A stretch of DNA of 47,790 nt from a virus: positions 1 to 47,790 of IMG/VR virus record IMGVR_UViG_3300006793_000056; one strand, written 5' to 3'. Within the stretch, counting starts at the first letter, position 1; the number at the start of each line of letters is the position of its first letter. Positions 33,177 through 41,955 of this stretch are shown here, in pieces. The translations under genes were made by a program, and so were the position numbers. Below the pieces are notes generated by a model. The model was not told the origin of the DNA and made no database searches. It worked only from the letters and a program-made list of their open reading frames with translations.

Positions 33177-33671
33177 TTATTTATCTTGATCATTGTTTAA
33201 AATCTTATCTAAGATGGCGTTGCGATCCATAACTACATAGCCCTCAGCATCAACTGTGTCTGCATTATCACCTTGTTTTTGATCAATATTTGCTTTTTTA
33301 AGTTGTAATTCAACCATTTTAAGTTTTTTATCAAGTTTTTGACTTTTAGCATCAATAGCATTTTTAAGCATATTACTTGCTGTTTCAAAAACTCTACCCG
33401 CATAACGGGACTCAACATTCATGCCCAAATCCATTAGATCTTCATAACTTTGTTTGGCTTTCTCTGCTAGATCATCTAGTTCTTTATCTGCTAATTCTCC
33501 AAGTCCTTTTACCATGGGTAAAGCGGCAGATATTTTATCAAATTCTGCTATACTCCGCTCAAGGTTGTCAGTTTCTTTTTTGACCTCAACGACGGCTTTT
33601 GGTTCTTCAACCTGCTCCATAGTTTGTTTAACTTCTGGTAGATCTAACAATTCTTCTAATTTCTTTGTCAT
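33177..33671 (-). CDS. 16: Terminase small subunit, gp16-like
   Basis: 164 residues, as T4 gp16 (164). A central coiled-coil-like region LMDLGMNVESRYAGRVFETASNMLKNAIDAKSQKLDKKLKMVELQLKKANI (about residues 80-130) matches the conserved oligomerisation core of marine gp16 proteins. The N-terminal part starts KKLEELLDLPEVKQTMEQ. It recognises DNA and regulates gp17. Separated from gp17 by four genes (30663, 31112, 31507, 32649) rather than adjacent as in T4. A late-box variant GATAAGTA lies 5 nt before its ATG. Confidence 0.82.
   Translation of the reverse strand: MTKKLEELLDLPEVKQTMEQVEEPKAVVEVKKETDNLERSIAEFDKISAALPMVKGLGELADKELDDLAEKAKQSYEDLMDLGMNVESRYAGRVFETASNMLKNAIDAKSQKLDKKLKMVELQLKKANIDQKQGDNADTVDAEGYVVMDRNAILDKILNNDQDK
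33178..33185 (-). promoter_or_regulatory. Late promoter box GATAAATA
   Basis: GATAAATA on the reverse strand, 19 nt before ATG at 33158, with AAAGGAG between. It overlaps the stop of the terminase small subunit gene. Confidence 0.5.
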
Positions 33672-33679
33672 ATTAATAC

Positions 33680-34126
33680 TTATCTTCTTTTGCCAGTGTG
33701 GAATAAATCTTTTTCAGTAACTACTCTAAATTGGATGCCTTTTTGTTTACAATACTTTGCGGCCGCTTCCCACTTTGCTTTATTTTTAATATATTGTGCT
33801 TGGTTGTAAACACTCTTTCCAACACTTTCTTTTACAGTATGATTTTCTGGTTTAATTTCAATCACTTCTGCTTTAGTTTTACCTTTACTGTTTGCATATA
33901 CAATAAAGAAGTCTGGAACATATATAGTATACTTACCGTCTAAGGGATTTCTATAAGGAATCTTGATACTTTCACTTGCCCATTTTGCAATAGCAGGATG
34001 ATCATCGCACATCTTCATAAAGTGCCATTCCCAACTTGATCTATAAGTTGGAGTTTTAGTTCCTATGTATTTTTCTGGGTTCTTGAGTTCGTACCTACCA
34101 CGGGCAAAGTTTCCTAATCGTGCCAT
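33680..34126 (-). CDS. 4: Head completion nuclease, T4 gp4-like
   Basis: 148 residues, as T4 gp4 (150). PD-(D/E)xK-type residues are visible: E33 in RSSWEWHFM, D72 in VPDFFIVY, and E90-x-K92 in AEVIEIKPENH. The N-terminus is basic (FARGRYELKNPEKYIG). Head completion proteins of this type trim packaged DNA ends and allow tail attachment. It lies in the late gene run between gp16 and the tail genes, overlapping the next gene's stop by one base. Confidence 0.87.
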   Translation of the reverse strand: MARLGNFARGRYELKNPEKYIGTKTPTYRSSWEWHFMKMCDDHPAIAKWASESIKIPYRNPLDGKYTIYVPDFFIVYANSKGKTKAEVIEIKPENHTVKESVGKSVYNQAQYIKNKAKWEAAAKYCKQKGIQFRVVTEKDLFHTGKRR

Positions 34127-34512
34127 TATGCAATGATATTCCTCTTAGCCGGGTTATCGCCTGTATCAAGTTTTGCAGTACCTAATGCTGAAACATTTAT
34201 TCTATTGATATTTAAAATTTCACCTAGTACATTATCCAATTGAGTTACTTCTAAACTTCTTAATTGGTCAAGTAATTCAAACGGACTAACTTCGTCAAGT
34301 TTGCATTGTTTTAAAAAAATAAATGCAACACTTTTTGCCGCTGGTTCTTCCATTCCTCTTTTTAAAAAGAATGCAATGGCCGCATCACTTTCACTGGCTT
34401 TAAATTGTAGTTCTGCCTTGTTGAGTGCATCAAAATATAAAATAGAATCTTCGTTACTATCTTTCTTTTTAATTTGTACATCCAATGGTAAGTTTGAAAA
34501 AGTTTCTTTCAT
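34126..34512 (-). CDS. Baseplate-associated conserved protein (gp26/gp51-like candidate)
   Basis: 128 residues. SILYFDALNKAELQFKASESDAAIAFFLKRGMEEPAAKSVAFIFLKQ is a helical block typical of a small unannotated protein in this position in marine T4-like phages. It is then followed by SPFELLDQLRSLEV and VLGEILNINR. Its neighbours are gp4 and a baseplate protein, which suggests a baseplate hub role, but no functional residue is visible. Tentative. Start follows AGGAAAAATA. Confidence 0.65.
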   Translation of the reverse strand: MKETFSNLPLDVQIKKKDSNEDSILYFDALNKAELQFKASESDAAIAFFLKRGMEEPAAKSVAFIFLKQCKLDEVSPFELLDQLRSLEVTQLDNVLGEILNINRINVSALGTAKLDTGDNPAKRNIIA

Positions 34513-34523
34513 TATTTTTCCTA

Positions 34524-35906
34524 TTAGTTTTCTAGTGGAATAACAGTAATGATCAATTGTTCAGCACCACCACCTGGTTCCCACTCTGCAGGTTTACCGG
34601 AATTGATCCAAGCATAATAATCTGTAGTATTTAGGAACTCTGTTTTCCGTCCAGTGTTAGGATCTATAGGATCAACTATTTTTCCACCAGTAGTTGTGGT
34701 ACCTTCTCCTGTGTTATTACCTGCGTTTACGCTTTTTTGAATAGTCGTAGTATCTGCAACTTCTTCTTCACCGTCTTGTTTTGTTAATGCTACTTGTGTT
34801 GCTTTAGTATCATTTACTTTATTAAGTCCAAATATTTGAACACTGTCTTCTATAGTATTTGTTATAGCACCTGTTGCAATACTTGATACTTCGTTTTTAA
34901 TTCCTGCTTTAGTAAGTTGTTTAGCATTGTCTATTGTGTTTTTTGCTTTGATTGCAGTTCCTAGTAATGCTAGTGGATTGCTTGTTACATTTGGATCTAA
35001 CAAATCACCAAACACATCAAGTCCACCTGCAACTACACCATTTTGTCCAAATAGTGTGCTACTACCTCCGCCCATGATACTTAATGGACTTGGAGATTTA
35101 TCATAATGTAATTGTGCAAAGCCATCTGGATTATCATTTCCTACTCTACCTTGAGCGTACTTGATACCTTCGTATATTAATACCATTTGGTTTTCAGCAG
35201 GCTGACTACTTGAAGAATTTAATTGTGGTCCTTGCCAACTTTGAATTATTGGATTAATTAATGTGTACTCAAAAAAGTTATGTCTACTTAATTGATATAT
35301 ACTAATTTTGTTAAAGAAGTGTCCTGGAAAATCACTGTTAATACCAAACCCTACTTTTTGACTTTGTATAGGAGATGTTCTATAAGGACCTGCACCTGAT
35401 GTATTTCCGGTTGGATCATCGCCTTGTGCGTCTGCACCACCTGGTCTGCTGTAAGTTGGTTGTACTTTCAACTCTTCTGGAAATACAGAATCAGCATAAT
35501 AATTTTTAAAATATTGTTGCCACATACCACTAATTAAATTTACATTATCATCATGGAATGTTATATTAATCGGAGTGTATTGTACTTGGGTTTGAATATT
35601 AGTCTTCTTACCGTATTGATTTTTAGTTTCAGTGTTAAGTGTTACTCCTGGAACTTGACATGCTTTAACTAGCATACCTACTTCGATGTTTGGTTCAGAT
35701 TTTGACCAACCTACAGGGCCACCTGGACTACGTGCCGCGGCCTTATTAATATCAAAATGTACATGATATAAAAATTCAACCTTGGGTGCAAGACGCATGT
35801 AATCGTCTGTAAACAATCTTGCGGCATGTTTATAATCTTTCATGTCGCCTTCAGAACCAAATATTCCTCCGACTACACTTCCTAAAAATTTAGTTACTTT
35901 GCTCAT
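34524..35906 (-). CDS. Baseplate / tail-tube-associated protein (gp48 or gp54-like)
   Basis: 460 residues. N-terminal GDMKDYKHAARLFTDDYMRLAPKVEFLYHVHFDINK is followed by IEVGMLVKACQVPGVTLNTETKNQYGKKTNIQTQVQYTPINITFHDD and a GMWQQYFKNYYAD segment. This is the tube-fold pattern shared with gp19, consistent with the baseplate-tube proteins gp48/gp54, which cap the hub and start tube assembly. Which of the two it is cannot be decided here. The C-terminal 150 residues are low-complexity Thr/Gly/Glu. Late box CTAAATA 5 nt before ATG. Confidence 0.75.
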   Translation of the reverse strand: MSKVTKFLGSVVGGIFGSEGDMKDYKHAARLFTDDYMRLAPKVEFLYHVHFDINKAAARSPGGPVGWSKSEPNIEVGMLVKACQVPGVTLNTETKNQYGKKTNIQTQVQYTPINITFHDDNVNLISGMWQQYFKNYYADSVFPEELKVQPTYSRPGGADAQGDDPTGNTSGAGPYRTSPIQSQKVGFGINSDFPGHFFNKISIYQLSRHNFFEYTLINPIIQSWQGPQLNSSSSQPAENQMVLIYEGIKYAQGRVGNDNPDGFAQLHYDKSPSPLSIMGGGSSTLFGQNGVVAGGLDVFGDLLDPNVTSNPLALLGTAIKAKNTIDNAKQLTKAGIKNEVSSIATGAITNTIEDSVQIFGLNKVNDTKATQVALTKQDGEEEVADTTTIQKSVNAGNNTGEGTTTTGGKIVDPIDPNTGRKTEFLNTTDYYAWINSGKPAEWEPGGGAEQLIITVIPLEN

Positions 35907-35911
35907 ACTAT

Positions 35912-35918
35912 TATTTAG
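35912..35918 (-). promoter_or_regulatory. Late promoter box CTAAATA, 5 nt before ATG
   Basis: CTAAATA, then ATAGT and ATG on the reverse strand, immediately after the terminator at 35923-35953. No Shine-Dalgarno. Confidence 0.6.
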
Positions 35919-35922
35919 CCAT

Positions 35923-35953
35923 AAAAAAAAGGCCGAGTTTTACCCCGGCCCTT
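35923..35953 (-). terminator. Intrinsic terminator after gp19
   Basis: GGCCG and CGGCC (5 GC pairs, extended by AAA/TTT with a bulge) followed by T8 on the reverse strand. It ends transcription of the tail-tube gene before the next late promoter. Confidence 0.8.
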
Positions 35954-35980
35954 TGTAAACAGATGACTACTAATTAGGTA

Positions 35981-36607
35981 TTAGCCTGTTGCTAAAGTTC
36001 TAATTGTTCTTCCGATAGCACTACCAATACCGTTTGGCTGACCAGCACCATTAGTTTGGATTGCGTTATCGTATTGCAGTGACATAGTAATGTCAACTGG
36101 ATTTGAATCTGAGTATGTTAACTGATTGTAGTTAATGTCTTGTACAAAACAACCAACTAATTCAAATGTCTCAAGTACGCTTGGTGTGTTAGCACCGTTA
36201 CCACCGTCTAAGATTTCAATTCTAGTTTTGAATTTGTAATCTATTCCGGAAGCCGCACTCGATTGTTCGAAGAAATCGAATTGTTTCTGTAATTGTTGAC
36301 CTGCACTCTTACTCACAGCGTTGTTTACATCATCACGTAATGTGATTGTAATCGGTTGCCATGTGTGTTTACCAGCATAGTAAACTTTTGAGTTGTAAAC
36401 ATCAATCGCAATTGATTCGAAGTTTACATTTGGTCTTGTAACATCAATTACCTGTTTTGTTAGTTCAATGTTAGGAGCCCCAGCACCAAAATTTTCAAGG
36501 CTCACTCTAAAGCGATACTTGAGTTTTGGCATCAACAAGCCTTGTGAACTTGCTGATTGGTCACTCGCCAACGGAACTGTAAATTTGCTTAAACTTGAAA
36601 TAGCCAT
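35981..36607 (-). CDS. 19: Tail tube protein, T4 gp19-like
   Basis: 208 residues; T4 gp19 is 163. RFRVSLENFGAG, VDVTRPNVNFESIAIDVYNSKVYYAGKHTWQPITITLRDD and VLETFELVGCFVQDINYNQLTYSDSNPVDITMSLQYDNA are the tube-fold elements. Polymerises into the inner tail tube inside the gp18 sheath. ATG follows AAGGAG; late box GATAAATA 23 nt upstream. Followed by a strong terminator, as expected for an abundant transcript. Confidence 0.9.
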   Translation of the reverse strand: MAISSLSKFTVPLASDQSASSQGLLMPKLKYRFRVSLENFGAGAPNIELTKQVIDVTRPNVNFESIAIDVYNSKVYYAGKHTWQPITITLRDDVNNAVSKSAGQQLQKQFDFFEQSSAASGIDYKFKTRIEILDGGNGANTPSVLETFELVGCFVQDINYNQLTYSDSNPVDITMSLQYDNAIQTNGAGQPNGIGSAIGRTIRTLATG

Positions 36608-36630
36608 CTAATTTGCTCCTTGTATAGTTT

Positions 36631-36638
36631 TATTTATC
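36631..36638 (-). promoter_or_regulatory. Late promoter box GATAAATA for gp19
   Basis: GATAAATA on the reverse strand, 23 nt before ATG at 36607, with AAGGAG in between. Confidence 0.6.
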
Positions 36639-36642
36639 CACA

Positions 36643-39600
36643 TTATTGATTGCCCAAAGTTGCAATTTCACCTGTGTTCTTTAAGCGTAATGGAATATAT
36701 ATAAACTCCACACTCTTCACTGGTTCAATTGCTACGTCAACGTATAACTCGTTGCGATCAATTCTTGCAGATGTGTTGTTAGTGTCATCACATACAACTA
36801 GGAAGTCATAAAGTGCTCTTTGACCTACAAGTTCAAGTAATAAACTTTCAGTTGCTTGTTTGATTTCATCACGTGTAATCTTATCGTTTGGTTCAAACAT
36901 GAACGGTTTAGCAAGTAGCGTCATTTGACGTCTTAAGTATGCAACTAATCTTGCAACGTTAATTCTATCTAATGAACTTGCGTTCTTTGCTCTAGTGTGT
37001 TGACCAAAGTTAACTAATCCGCTACCAGTAATAAATGTTAGTGGGTTAATTTTAACTCCTGCCATTGTTTCACGTACACCGTCATTTAATGCAACTGCGT
37101 TAAATTCGCCTTCGTTATCAATGTAACCTACACTTGATGCATTACTAATGCCACCACGTCTTGTTCCTGCTGGAGCAAACCATGGAAACGATACTGCATC
37201 ACTTACTGCAATAGTACGTAGCATCATGTGACTTGGCGGAACAACAATGTTCTTACCTGACACATCAGTTGTTAAACCTGCTGGATAAAACGCCGCCATA
37301 TACTCATCATATGATACTAAGCCATCTTCTCCGTCTGCACTTGCGCCTGCTGTATTATTACCGTAGTTTTGTAGTGATGTTGCATTTGGTGCTAATCTAA
37401 ACGGAGTATCAGCAACAACAAATCCTGTTAAGCCTCTGTCTACGTTTAGTCCAATTAAGTTACTTGCAAGTTCTGGATATCCAGGAGCACTTAACAATGT
37501 AAAGTTACGTGTTTCTTCATCACGTAGTAACTCATTTGCATCTACTGCACTTTTAAGTCCTGCAACAATAGTTTGACGTTGTGAATGTCTACCAAACAAT
37601 CCTGAACCGTCTGCATTAACTGTGTTCCAGCCAATCCAACGTGCAGTTTTATAGTTTGCCATTGCTTCATCGCCAAAGCGTTTGTTTAGTCCACTGTTTG
37701 CTGTTATATCAATTTGATTTGCTACAAATTTCTTAACATTAAAACCTGAACGTCTTGTATTCCATAATAACATACCTCTTGGGTATAAGTCTGGATCTGG
37801 AGCATCTGGATCAACATAGTTTGAACTTAACAACGTTTCAATTGTTGCCGCTGTATCACCTGTTGCACCACTTGAACCGTAACGTGCATCTGCAAAAAGA
37901 ATTCCATCTTCTGTAGTTTGATCTGTTACGTCAATTAATACCCATTCAGTTGCTGAATTATCCCAACGGTAAACTTTTGCACCGTATTGGTCAACGTCAG
38001 CAGTTGAAATCCAAATATCGCCTTCAACTAAATCACTAGCATCTGACTGTCCACCTGTTTTTAATGGAGCAGTTGCTGATACAATAGGTCCTTTAGGATC
38101 AGTTGCACCTGCTAATGGTGTGTAGTTTAAATAACCTACCCACTTGCTTCCATCATGTACCATAATGTCTGCTTCGTCTAGTGTAGTGTTATACCATAAC
38201 GTACCATCTGCTGGAGTTGCTGTTGGAGCATTATCACTTGCTTCATATACAAGTGGTTTCCAGTTACTAATGATATGTGAATGATTGTCATCTGCGCCTG
38301 CTGTGTAATAATTTGCTGTACCTGTTTCAACACCTGCACTTGAACGTGCCCATGCTGTGTAACCTGCACTTGCTAAAATACTTGACGCATCTGTAATTTT
38401 AATTTCGCCACCTAATGCATGACTAATTGAAAGGTAACCATTACTTACTGTTGCAGTAATGTGTTCAAAGCCTGCCGCACTAATTGCTGAAGCAACTCCT
38501 TCAACTGTCGCTGTTGATACTGTTACAGTTTTAGCAGTTTGATAAACGTTACTACCGTTATCTGTTTCTGCCATTGTAAGTGTTCCTGTTGCAACAACTG
38601 GATTTGCACCTTGTTCAATACCTGTTACGCTAGTTGGTGAACTTGTTACTCTTCTGTATAATTTAAAGTTTACAAGTTTTTCAACACCTGTTGTACTATC
38701 TTCTGATGTTCCTCTACCTGTAATGTTTGCAAGAGCAAATACTGTACCTGCAGGTATAAGTGTTCCACCAGTAGCATCAATTGTGTTTACTGCTTCTTCT
38801 CTAGTGTTGTAAAGTGGAGCAACTGTTGTTGACCATACACCTAAACTGTCATTCCAAACTTGAACTTTAAGATTAGCACCTAAGTTTGGTGAAGTAGTTT
38901 TCATCCAAACACTTCCGCTTGGTTTAATTCCGCTTCTAGAAGTTCCTGCTACTGTTACAGTATCAGTTGACTTCCATGTTGGAACATTTGAGTGTTTTGA
39001 AATTTGTACAGCCGCACCTGAATAATAAGTTGCTGTAATTCCAGTGTCTGCTTTTAATGTACTTCCTACTAAATCTTCAATAACAATAGCACCATCATCT
39101 GTAGTACCATCTGAAGTTGAAGTTCCGTCACTGTATATTTCTAAAATGCCTGTGCTTGTAACTTTTGCACCAACACCTGTTATACTTGCACCGTTAATTG
39201 CGTTTGCAAGTGCAGTAACAGTTGTACCTGAAAGTGTAACACTTGTTCCGTTAATTACAAGTCCTTGACCATTTCCTAATGTTGGACTTGCTACTGTGCC
39301 TTGTATTGTTGGCCAACTTGATGCCCAACTATCTGAAGTAAAAGTTGAATCACCACTTGTTAAAGCGGCAATGTTTGCACTAGTTGTTGAACCTACTTTA
39401 ACCCATGCATTATCTGCATTTTTATAGTAAGCATCGTTTGATGTTCTAGCAGTTACGATTGCGTAATCACCTTTTGCACCTACGCTTGGTTTTGGATCAC
39501 CGGAAGATAAATTACTAACAAGTTGTGTAGCGGAGTTAAGAACTAAAGGAATCTTGTTTGTAAATTTTTGTGTTGCTCGGTTCCATTCAAATATACCAAA

Positions 39601-40029
39601 TAATGAATCGTTTGTATCTAACCAATATGTGCCATCTGCTGGCGTACCTGCTGGTGCTGATGCAGAACCTTTAAGTTCTCCTAAGTCAGCATCTGCTCTT
39701 ACAATGTATGCTCTATTTGCTACACCTAAGAATGAATATGCAGATTGTAGTCCGTATTCATTTAGTTCATTGCCGTGTAATGGATTGTTAGATGAATCTG
39801 TATAAAACGTTGGATTACCAAACGTTTCTGTTAATTCTCTTTGTGATGTAATTAGGTATGGTGTACCAGCATTAGATTTAATTGTTCCTTGTGCTGTTCC
39901 TGTACCTGCGCCGTTTGGCTTATTAGCGGCAGTTGCTACGATAATTAGTGGTACCGTTGCGGCCGCGGCTGGCGTATAAAAACTTTCGTCTATTACGCTA
40001 ACTTCAACTCCTGGTGATGTAAGTGCCAT
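36643..40029 (-). CDS. 18: Tail sheath protein, T4 gp18-like, greatly enlarged
   Basis: 1128 residues against 659 in T4. The N-terminal sheath domain (about 1-115: TSPGVEVSVIDES, AYSFLGVANRAYIVRADADL) and C-terminal domain (about 738-1128: RRSGFNVKKF, WFAPAGTRRGGI, NFGQHTRAKNASSLDRINVARLVAYLRRQMTL) are canonical. Between them lies an insertion of about 600 residues, Thr/Gly/Ala/Ser-rich and beta-type. It has repeated short signatures such as PADGTYWLDT (130-139) and PADGTLWYNT (near 605), and W-S-T type segments. The insertion would project outward from the sheath. ATG follows AAAGGAG, late box CTAAATA 32 nt upstream. Confidence 0.93.
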   Translation of the reverse strand: MALTSPGVEVSVIDESFYTPAAAATVPLIIVATAANKPNGAGTGTAQGTIKSNAGTPYLITSQRELTETFGNPTFYTDSSNNPLHGNELNEYGLQSAYSFLGVANRAYIVRADADLGELKGSASAPAGTPADGTYWLDTNDSLFGIFEWNRATQKFTNKIPLVLNSATQLVSNLSSGDPKPSVGAKGDYAIVTARTSNDAYYKNADNAWVKVGSTTSANIAALTSGDSTFTSDSWASSWPTIQGTVASPTLGNGQGLVINGTSVTLSGTTVTALANAINGASITGVGAKVTSTGILEIYSDGTSTSDGTTDDGAIVIEDLVGSTLKADTGITATYYSGAAVQISKHSNVPTWKSTDTVTVAGTSRSGIKPSGSVWMKTTSPNLGANLKVQVWNDSLGVWSTTVAPLYNTREEAVNTIDATGGTLIPAGTVFALANITGRGTSEDSTTGVEKLVNFKLYRRVTSSPTSVTGIEQGANPVVATGTLTMAETDNGSNVYQTAKTVTVSTATVEGVASAISAAGFEHITATVSNGYLSISHALGGEIKITDASSILASAGYTAWARSSAGVETGTANYYTAGADDNHSHIISNWKPLVYEASDNAPTATPADGTLWYNTTLDEADIMVHDGSKWVGYLNYTPLAGATDPKGPIVSATAPLKTGGQSDASDLVEGDIWISTADVDQYGAKVYRWDNSATEWVLIDVTDQTTEDGILFADARYGSSGATGDTAATIETLLSSNYVDPDAPDPDLYPRGMLLWNTRRSGFNVKKFVANQIDITANSGLNKRFGDEAMANYKTARWIGWNTVNADGSGLFGRHSQRQTIVAGLKSAVDANELLRDEETRNFTLLSAPGYPELASNLIGLNVDRGLTGFVVADTPFRLAPNATSLQNYGNNTAGASADGEDGLVSYDEYMAAFYPAGLTTDVSGKNIVVPPSHMMLRTIAVSDAVSFPWFAPAGTRRGGISNASSVGYIDNEGEFNAVALNDGVRETMAGVKINPLTFITGSGLVNFGQHTRAKNASSLDRINVARLVAYLRRQMTLLAKPFMFEPNDKITRDEIKQATESLLLELVGQRALYDFLVVCDDTNNTSARIDRNELYVDVAIEPVKSVEFIYIPLRLKNTGEIATLGNQ

Positions 40030-40061
40030 CTTGTTACTCCTTTAAATTAAGTTCTTAAACA

Positions 40062-40068
40062 TATTTAG
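40062..40068 (-). promoter_or_regulatory. Late promoter box CTAAATA for gp18
   Basis: CTAAATA on the reverse strand, 32 nt before ATG at 40029, with AAAGGAG between. Confidence 0.6.
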
Positions 40069-40125
40069 CCATGTTAGGCAAATTTGCGGTATTACATATG
40101 GCGAAAAAGGTAAGGAAAAGGGCTG

Positions 40126-40132
40126 GTAAATA
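40126..40132 (+). promoter_or_regulatory. Late promoter box GTAAATA, 5 nt before ATG
   Basis: GTAAATA ends 5 nt before the ATG at 40138. This is why the ATG at 40138 is preferred over the ATG at 40132, which lies inside the box. Confidence 0.5.
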
Positions 40133-40137
40133 TGTAT

Positions 40138-40476
40138 ATGACTAGACCTTTATGTAAAACATGCAACCGTAGGCCCTGTGCAGTCAATTATAAGAAGGCT
40201 CGCAAGACTTATTATAGAAGTAAATGCGAACAATGTGCAAGGGGTAGAACACCTACAGTTCCACTATGGCATCAACTTGGTTATAGACAAAAGGATAAAT
40301 GCGATAAGTGTGGATTTACAAGTAAGCATGAAGAACAGTTTGCAGTATATCATATTGATGGTAATCTAACAAACTGTCGACATAATAATCTTAAAACAGT
40401 ATGTGCTAATTGTCAACGTGTATTACACAAGGAAGGATTTACTTGGAAGCAAGGTGATTTAACACCCGATTTCTAA
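40138..40476 (+). CDS. HNH-type endonuclease-like protein
   Basis: 112 residues. N-terminal zinc ribbon: C4-x2-C7 then CEQC further on. A second Cys pair CDKCGF precedes the HNH-like core VYHIDGNLTNCRHNNLKTVCANCQRVLH, where H-I-D-G-N and H-N-N mark the metal/His positions. Size fits small phage HNH proteins, either a homing nuclease or a packaging-associated nuclease; it is not inside another gene here. Its 3' end overlaps the convergent dNMP kinase gene by 38 nt. Confidence 0.8.
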   Translation: MTRPLCKTCNRRPCAVNYKKARKTYYRSKCEQCARGRTPTVPLWHQLGYRQKDKCDKCGFTSKHEEQFAVYHIDGNLTNCRHNNLKTVCANCQRVLHKEGFTWKQGDLTPDF

Positions 40477-41089
40477 GGAATTCAACAGTACCATTATTTT
40501 CAATAGTAGCATCAAAATCAACATTACACCATGCCCATTCTGATATGTGTACTTCAGGATGATTTTCTTCCATCTTATGTGCAACTACAATATTCTTAGC
40601 ACCTTTGTTACTATTAACTTGACGCATTTGATGTTGTGCAGTACTCCACCATTCAGGGTCATCTCCACGTTTTACACGCCAAAGATATCCGCCTATTGAA
40701 CGTAGCATATTTGCTTCGTTTTCAAAACGCACATCTGGAATTACAAATTTTCCTTGTGGATTATCTAATAGTTGTTTTTTAACTAAACTAACCCATATGC
40801 CATCGTAGAATCCGTTACGCATACAATCAGTTCCAAATAGTTGTAATACTAGTCTTGGTGTAACAGGACTTCCTGTTTCAGTACTCCAATAAGGATCAAC
40901 TTTTTCACGCCATGCACGAGAGTCTGGGTTATTGCCTTCAAGCATTTCTCTGTCCCAGCCAAATACACTAGCAACGCCGTCTTTGAGTTTGTCTGCAAAA
41001 GATAGTTTTGTAAATCCCTGTTGTTCAACTAAAAAGTCTGCAACAGTTCCTTTACCTGAACCTATAAGTCCACAAATACCAATTATCAT
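40439..41089 (-). CDS. 1: Deoxynucleoside monophosphate kinase, T4 gp1-like
   Basis: 216 residues from the ATG at 41089. A longer reading from 41131 is rejected because its ATG lies upstream of the predicted transcription start and AAGGA precedes the 41089 ATG. P-loop GICGLIGSGKGT at 4-15, then FADKLKDGVASVFGWDREMLEG and WREKVDPYWS, LVLQLFGTDCMR, and FVIPDVRFENEANML. It phosphorylates dNMPs to supply DNA synthesis. Separate sigma70-type promoter indicates early expression in a late region. Confidence 0.9.
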   Translation of the reverse strand: MIIGICGLIGSGKGTVADFLVEQQGFTKLSFADKLKDGVASVFGWDREMLEGNNPDSRAWREKVDPYWSTETGSPVTPRLVLQLFGTDCMRNGFYDGIWVSLVKKQLLDNPQGKFVIPDVRFENEANMLRSIGGYLWRVKRGDDPEWWSTAQHQMRQVNSNKGAKNIVVAHKMEENHPEVHISEWAWCNVDFDATIENNGTVEFLRNRVLNHLASK

Positions 41090-41118
41090 AAAAGATTCCT
41101 TATTAAAAGTATCTCTAA

Positions 41119-41147
41119 ATTGTATAGTCATTGTGTAGGAAAGTCAA
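41119..41147 (-). promoter_or_regulatory. Sigma70-type promoter for dNMP kinase
   Basis: TTGACT (41142-41147), 17-nt spacer, TACAAT (41119-41124), reverse strand. Start predicted near 41112, giving a leader of about 23 nt with AAGGA. Confidence 0.75.
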
Positions 41148-41154
41148 GTGTTTT

Positions 41155-41916
41155 TTAGCCAATTACGAATGATAATGGTTTAGAACCATCTACGTAATTT
41201 GCCAAGTCCATTTCCAATTTCTCCATTTCGGCCATTGCATCTGCTTTGAGAGCATCACCGTTGAGTGAAGTTCCGCCTTGCGGTGTTGATATGGTTGCAA
41301 ATTTGCTTCTTGCTTCACCTAGCATATATTTACATACTGCTAGTGTGTAGTCTTTAAGCCATTGTCCAGCATAAGGATCACTTAATAGATTAAAGTCTGG
41401 ACGATAATTGTATAGTTGCATTAATACTTGTTCGTCTGATCTAGGACGTTGCATAATTGTAAGTTTCTTACTTACAGGATCAAACTTAAAGTTAATAAAA
41501 CTACCAAACATTTTACCAACTAATTCTTGATATCCTGCAAAAGCATAATACGTACCAAGTCCACCCATTTGTGATGAACTTAAAAGATATGAATTTGAAT
41601 AAGCCAAGTTAAACGGTTCGAATAATGTTCCACCATCTCCGCCACCTGAACGTGAACCAATTGAACGTCTAAAAAGTTCTCGTACTTCTATTACTTCATT
41701 AGGTAAAATATAATCGTTTGTGTCTTCTTGAAACTCCAGTATAGCATATGATTCTTCTACAGCGTTTTCACTACGTTGTCTAAGTTTGCCAAGTGCTTTT
41801 TCTAATGCTACATCATAGTGGTTAGGATCAAGTTCAACGTCGATCATACCATCGCCGAGCATTGTTCTAACGTAATTAAAGACTGCCTGTTTCTTATTTT
41901 CTAAATCATTGCTCAT
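41155..41916 (-). CDS. 13: Neck protein, gp13-like
   Basis: 253 residues. VFNYVRTMLGDGMIDVELDPNHYDVALEKALGKLRQRSENAVEESYAILEFQ, then VIEVRELFRRSIG, QELVGKMFGSFINFKFDPVSKKLTIMQRPR, and QWLKDYTLAVCKYMLGEARSKF near 200-225. This is the pattern of marine T4-like gp13, which with gp14 joins the head to the tail. It is transcribed away from gp14, instead of in the same direction. ATG follows AGAGGAAAC; late box AATAAATA upstream. Confidence 0.75.
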   Translation of the reverse strand: MSNDLENKKQAVFNYVRTMLGDGMIDVELDPNHYDVALEKALGKLRQRSENAVEESYAILEFQEDTNDYILPNEVIEVRELFRRSIGSRSGGGDGGTLFEPFNLAYSNSYLLSSSQMGGLGTYYAFAGYQELVGKMFGSFINFKFDPVSKKLTIMQRPRSDEQVLMQLYNYRPDFNLLSDPYAGQWLKDYTLAVCKYMLGEARSKFATISTPQGGTSLNGDALKADAMAEMEKLEMDLANYVDGSKPLSFVIG

Positions 41917-41938
41917 ATAAAGTTTCCTCTGTTAAACA

Positions 41939-41955
41939 TATTTATTCTATAAATA
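41939..41955. promoter_or_regulatory. Back-to-back divergent late promoters
   Basis: Reverse-strand AATAAATA (41939-41946) and forward TATAAATA (41948-41955) are separated by one base. They face outward towards gp13 (minus) and gp14 (plus). The forward box is a perfect T4 late consensus. Confidence 0.7.
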
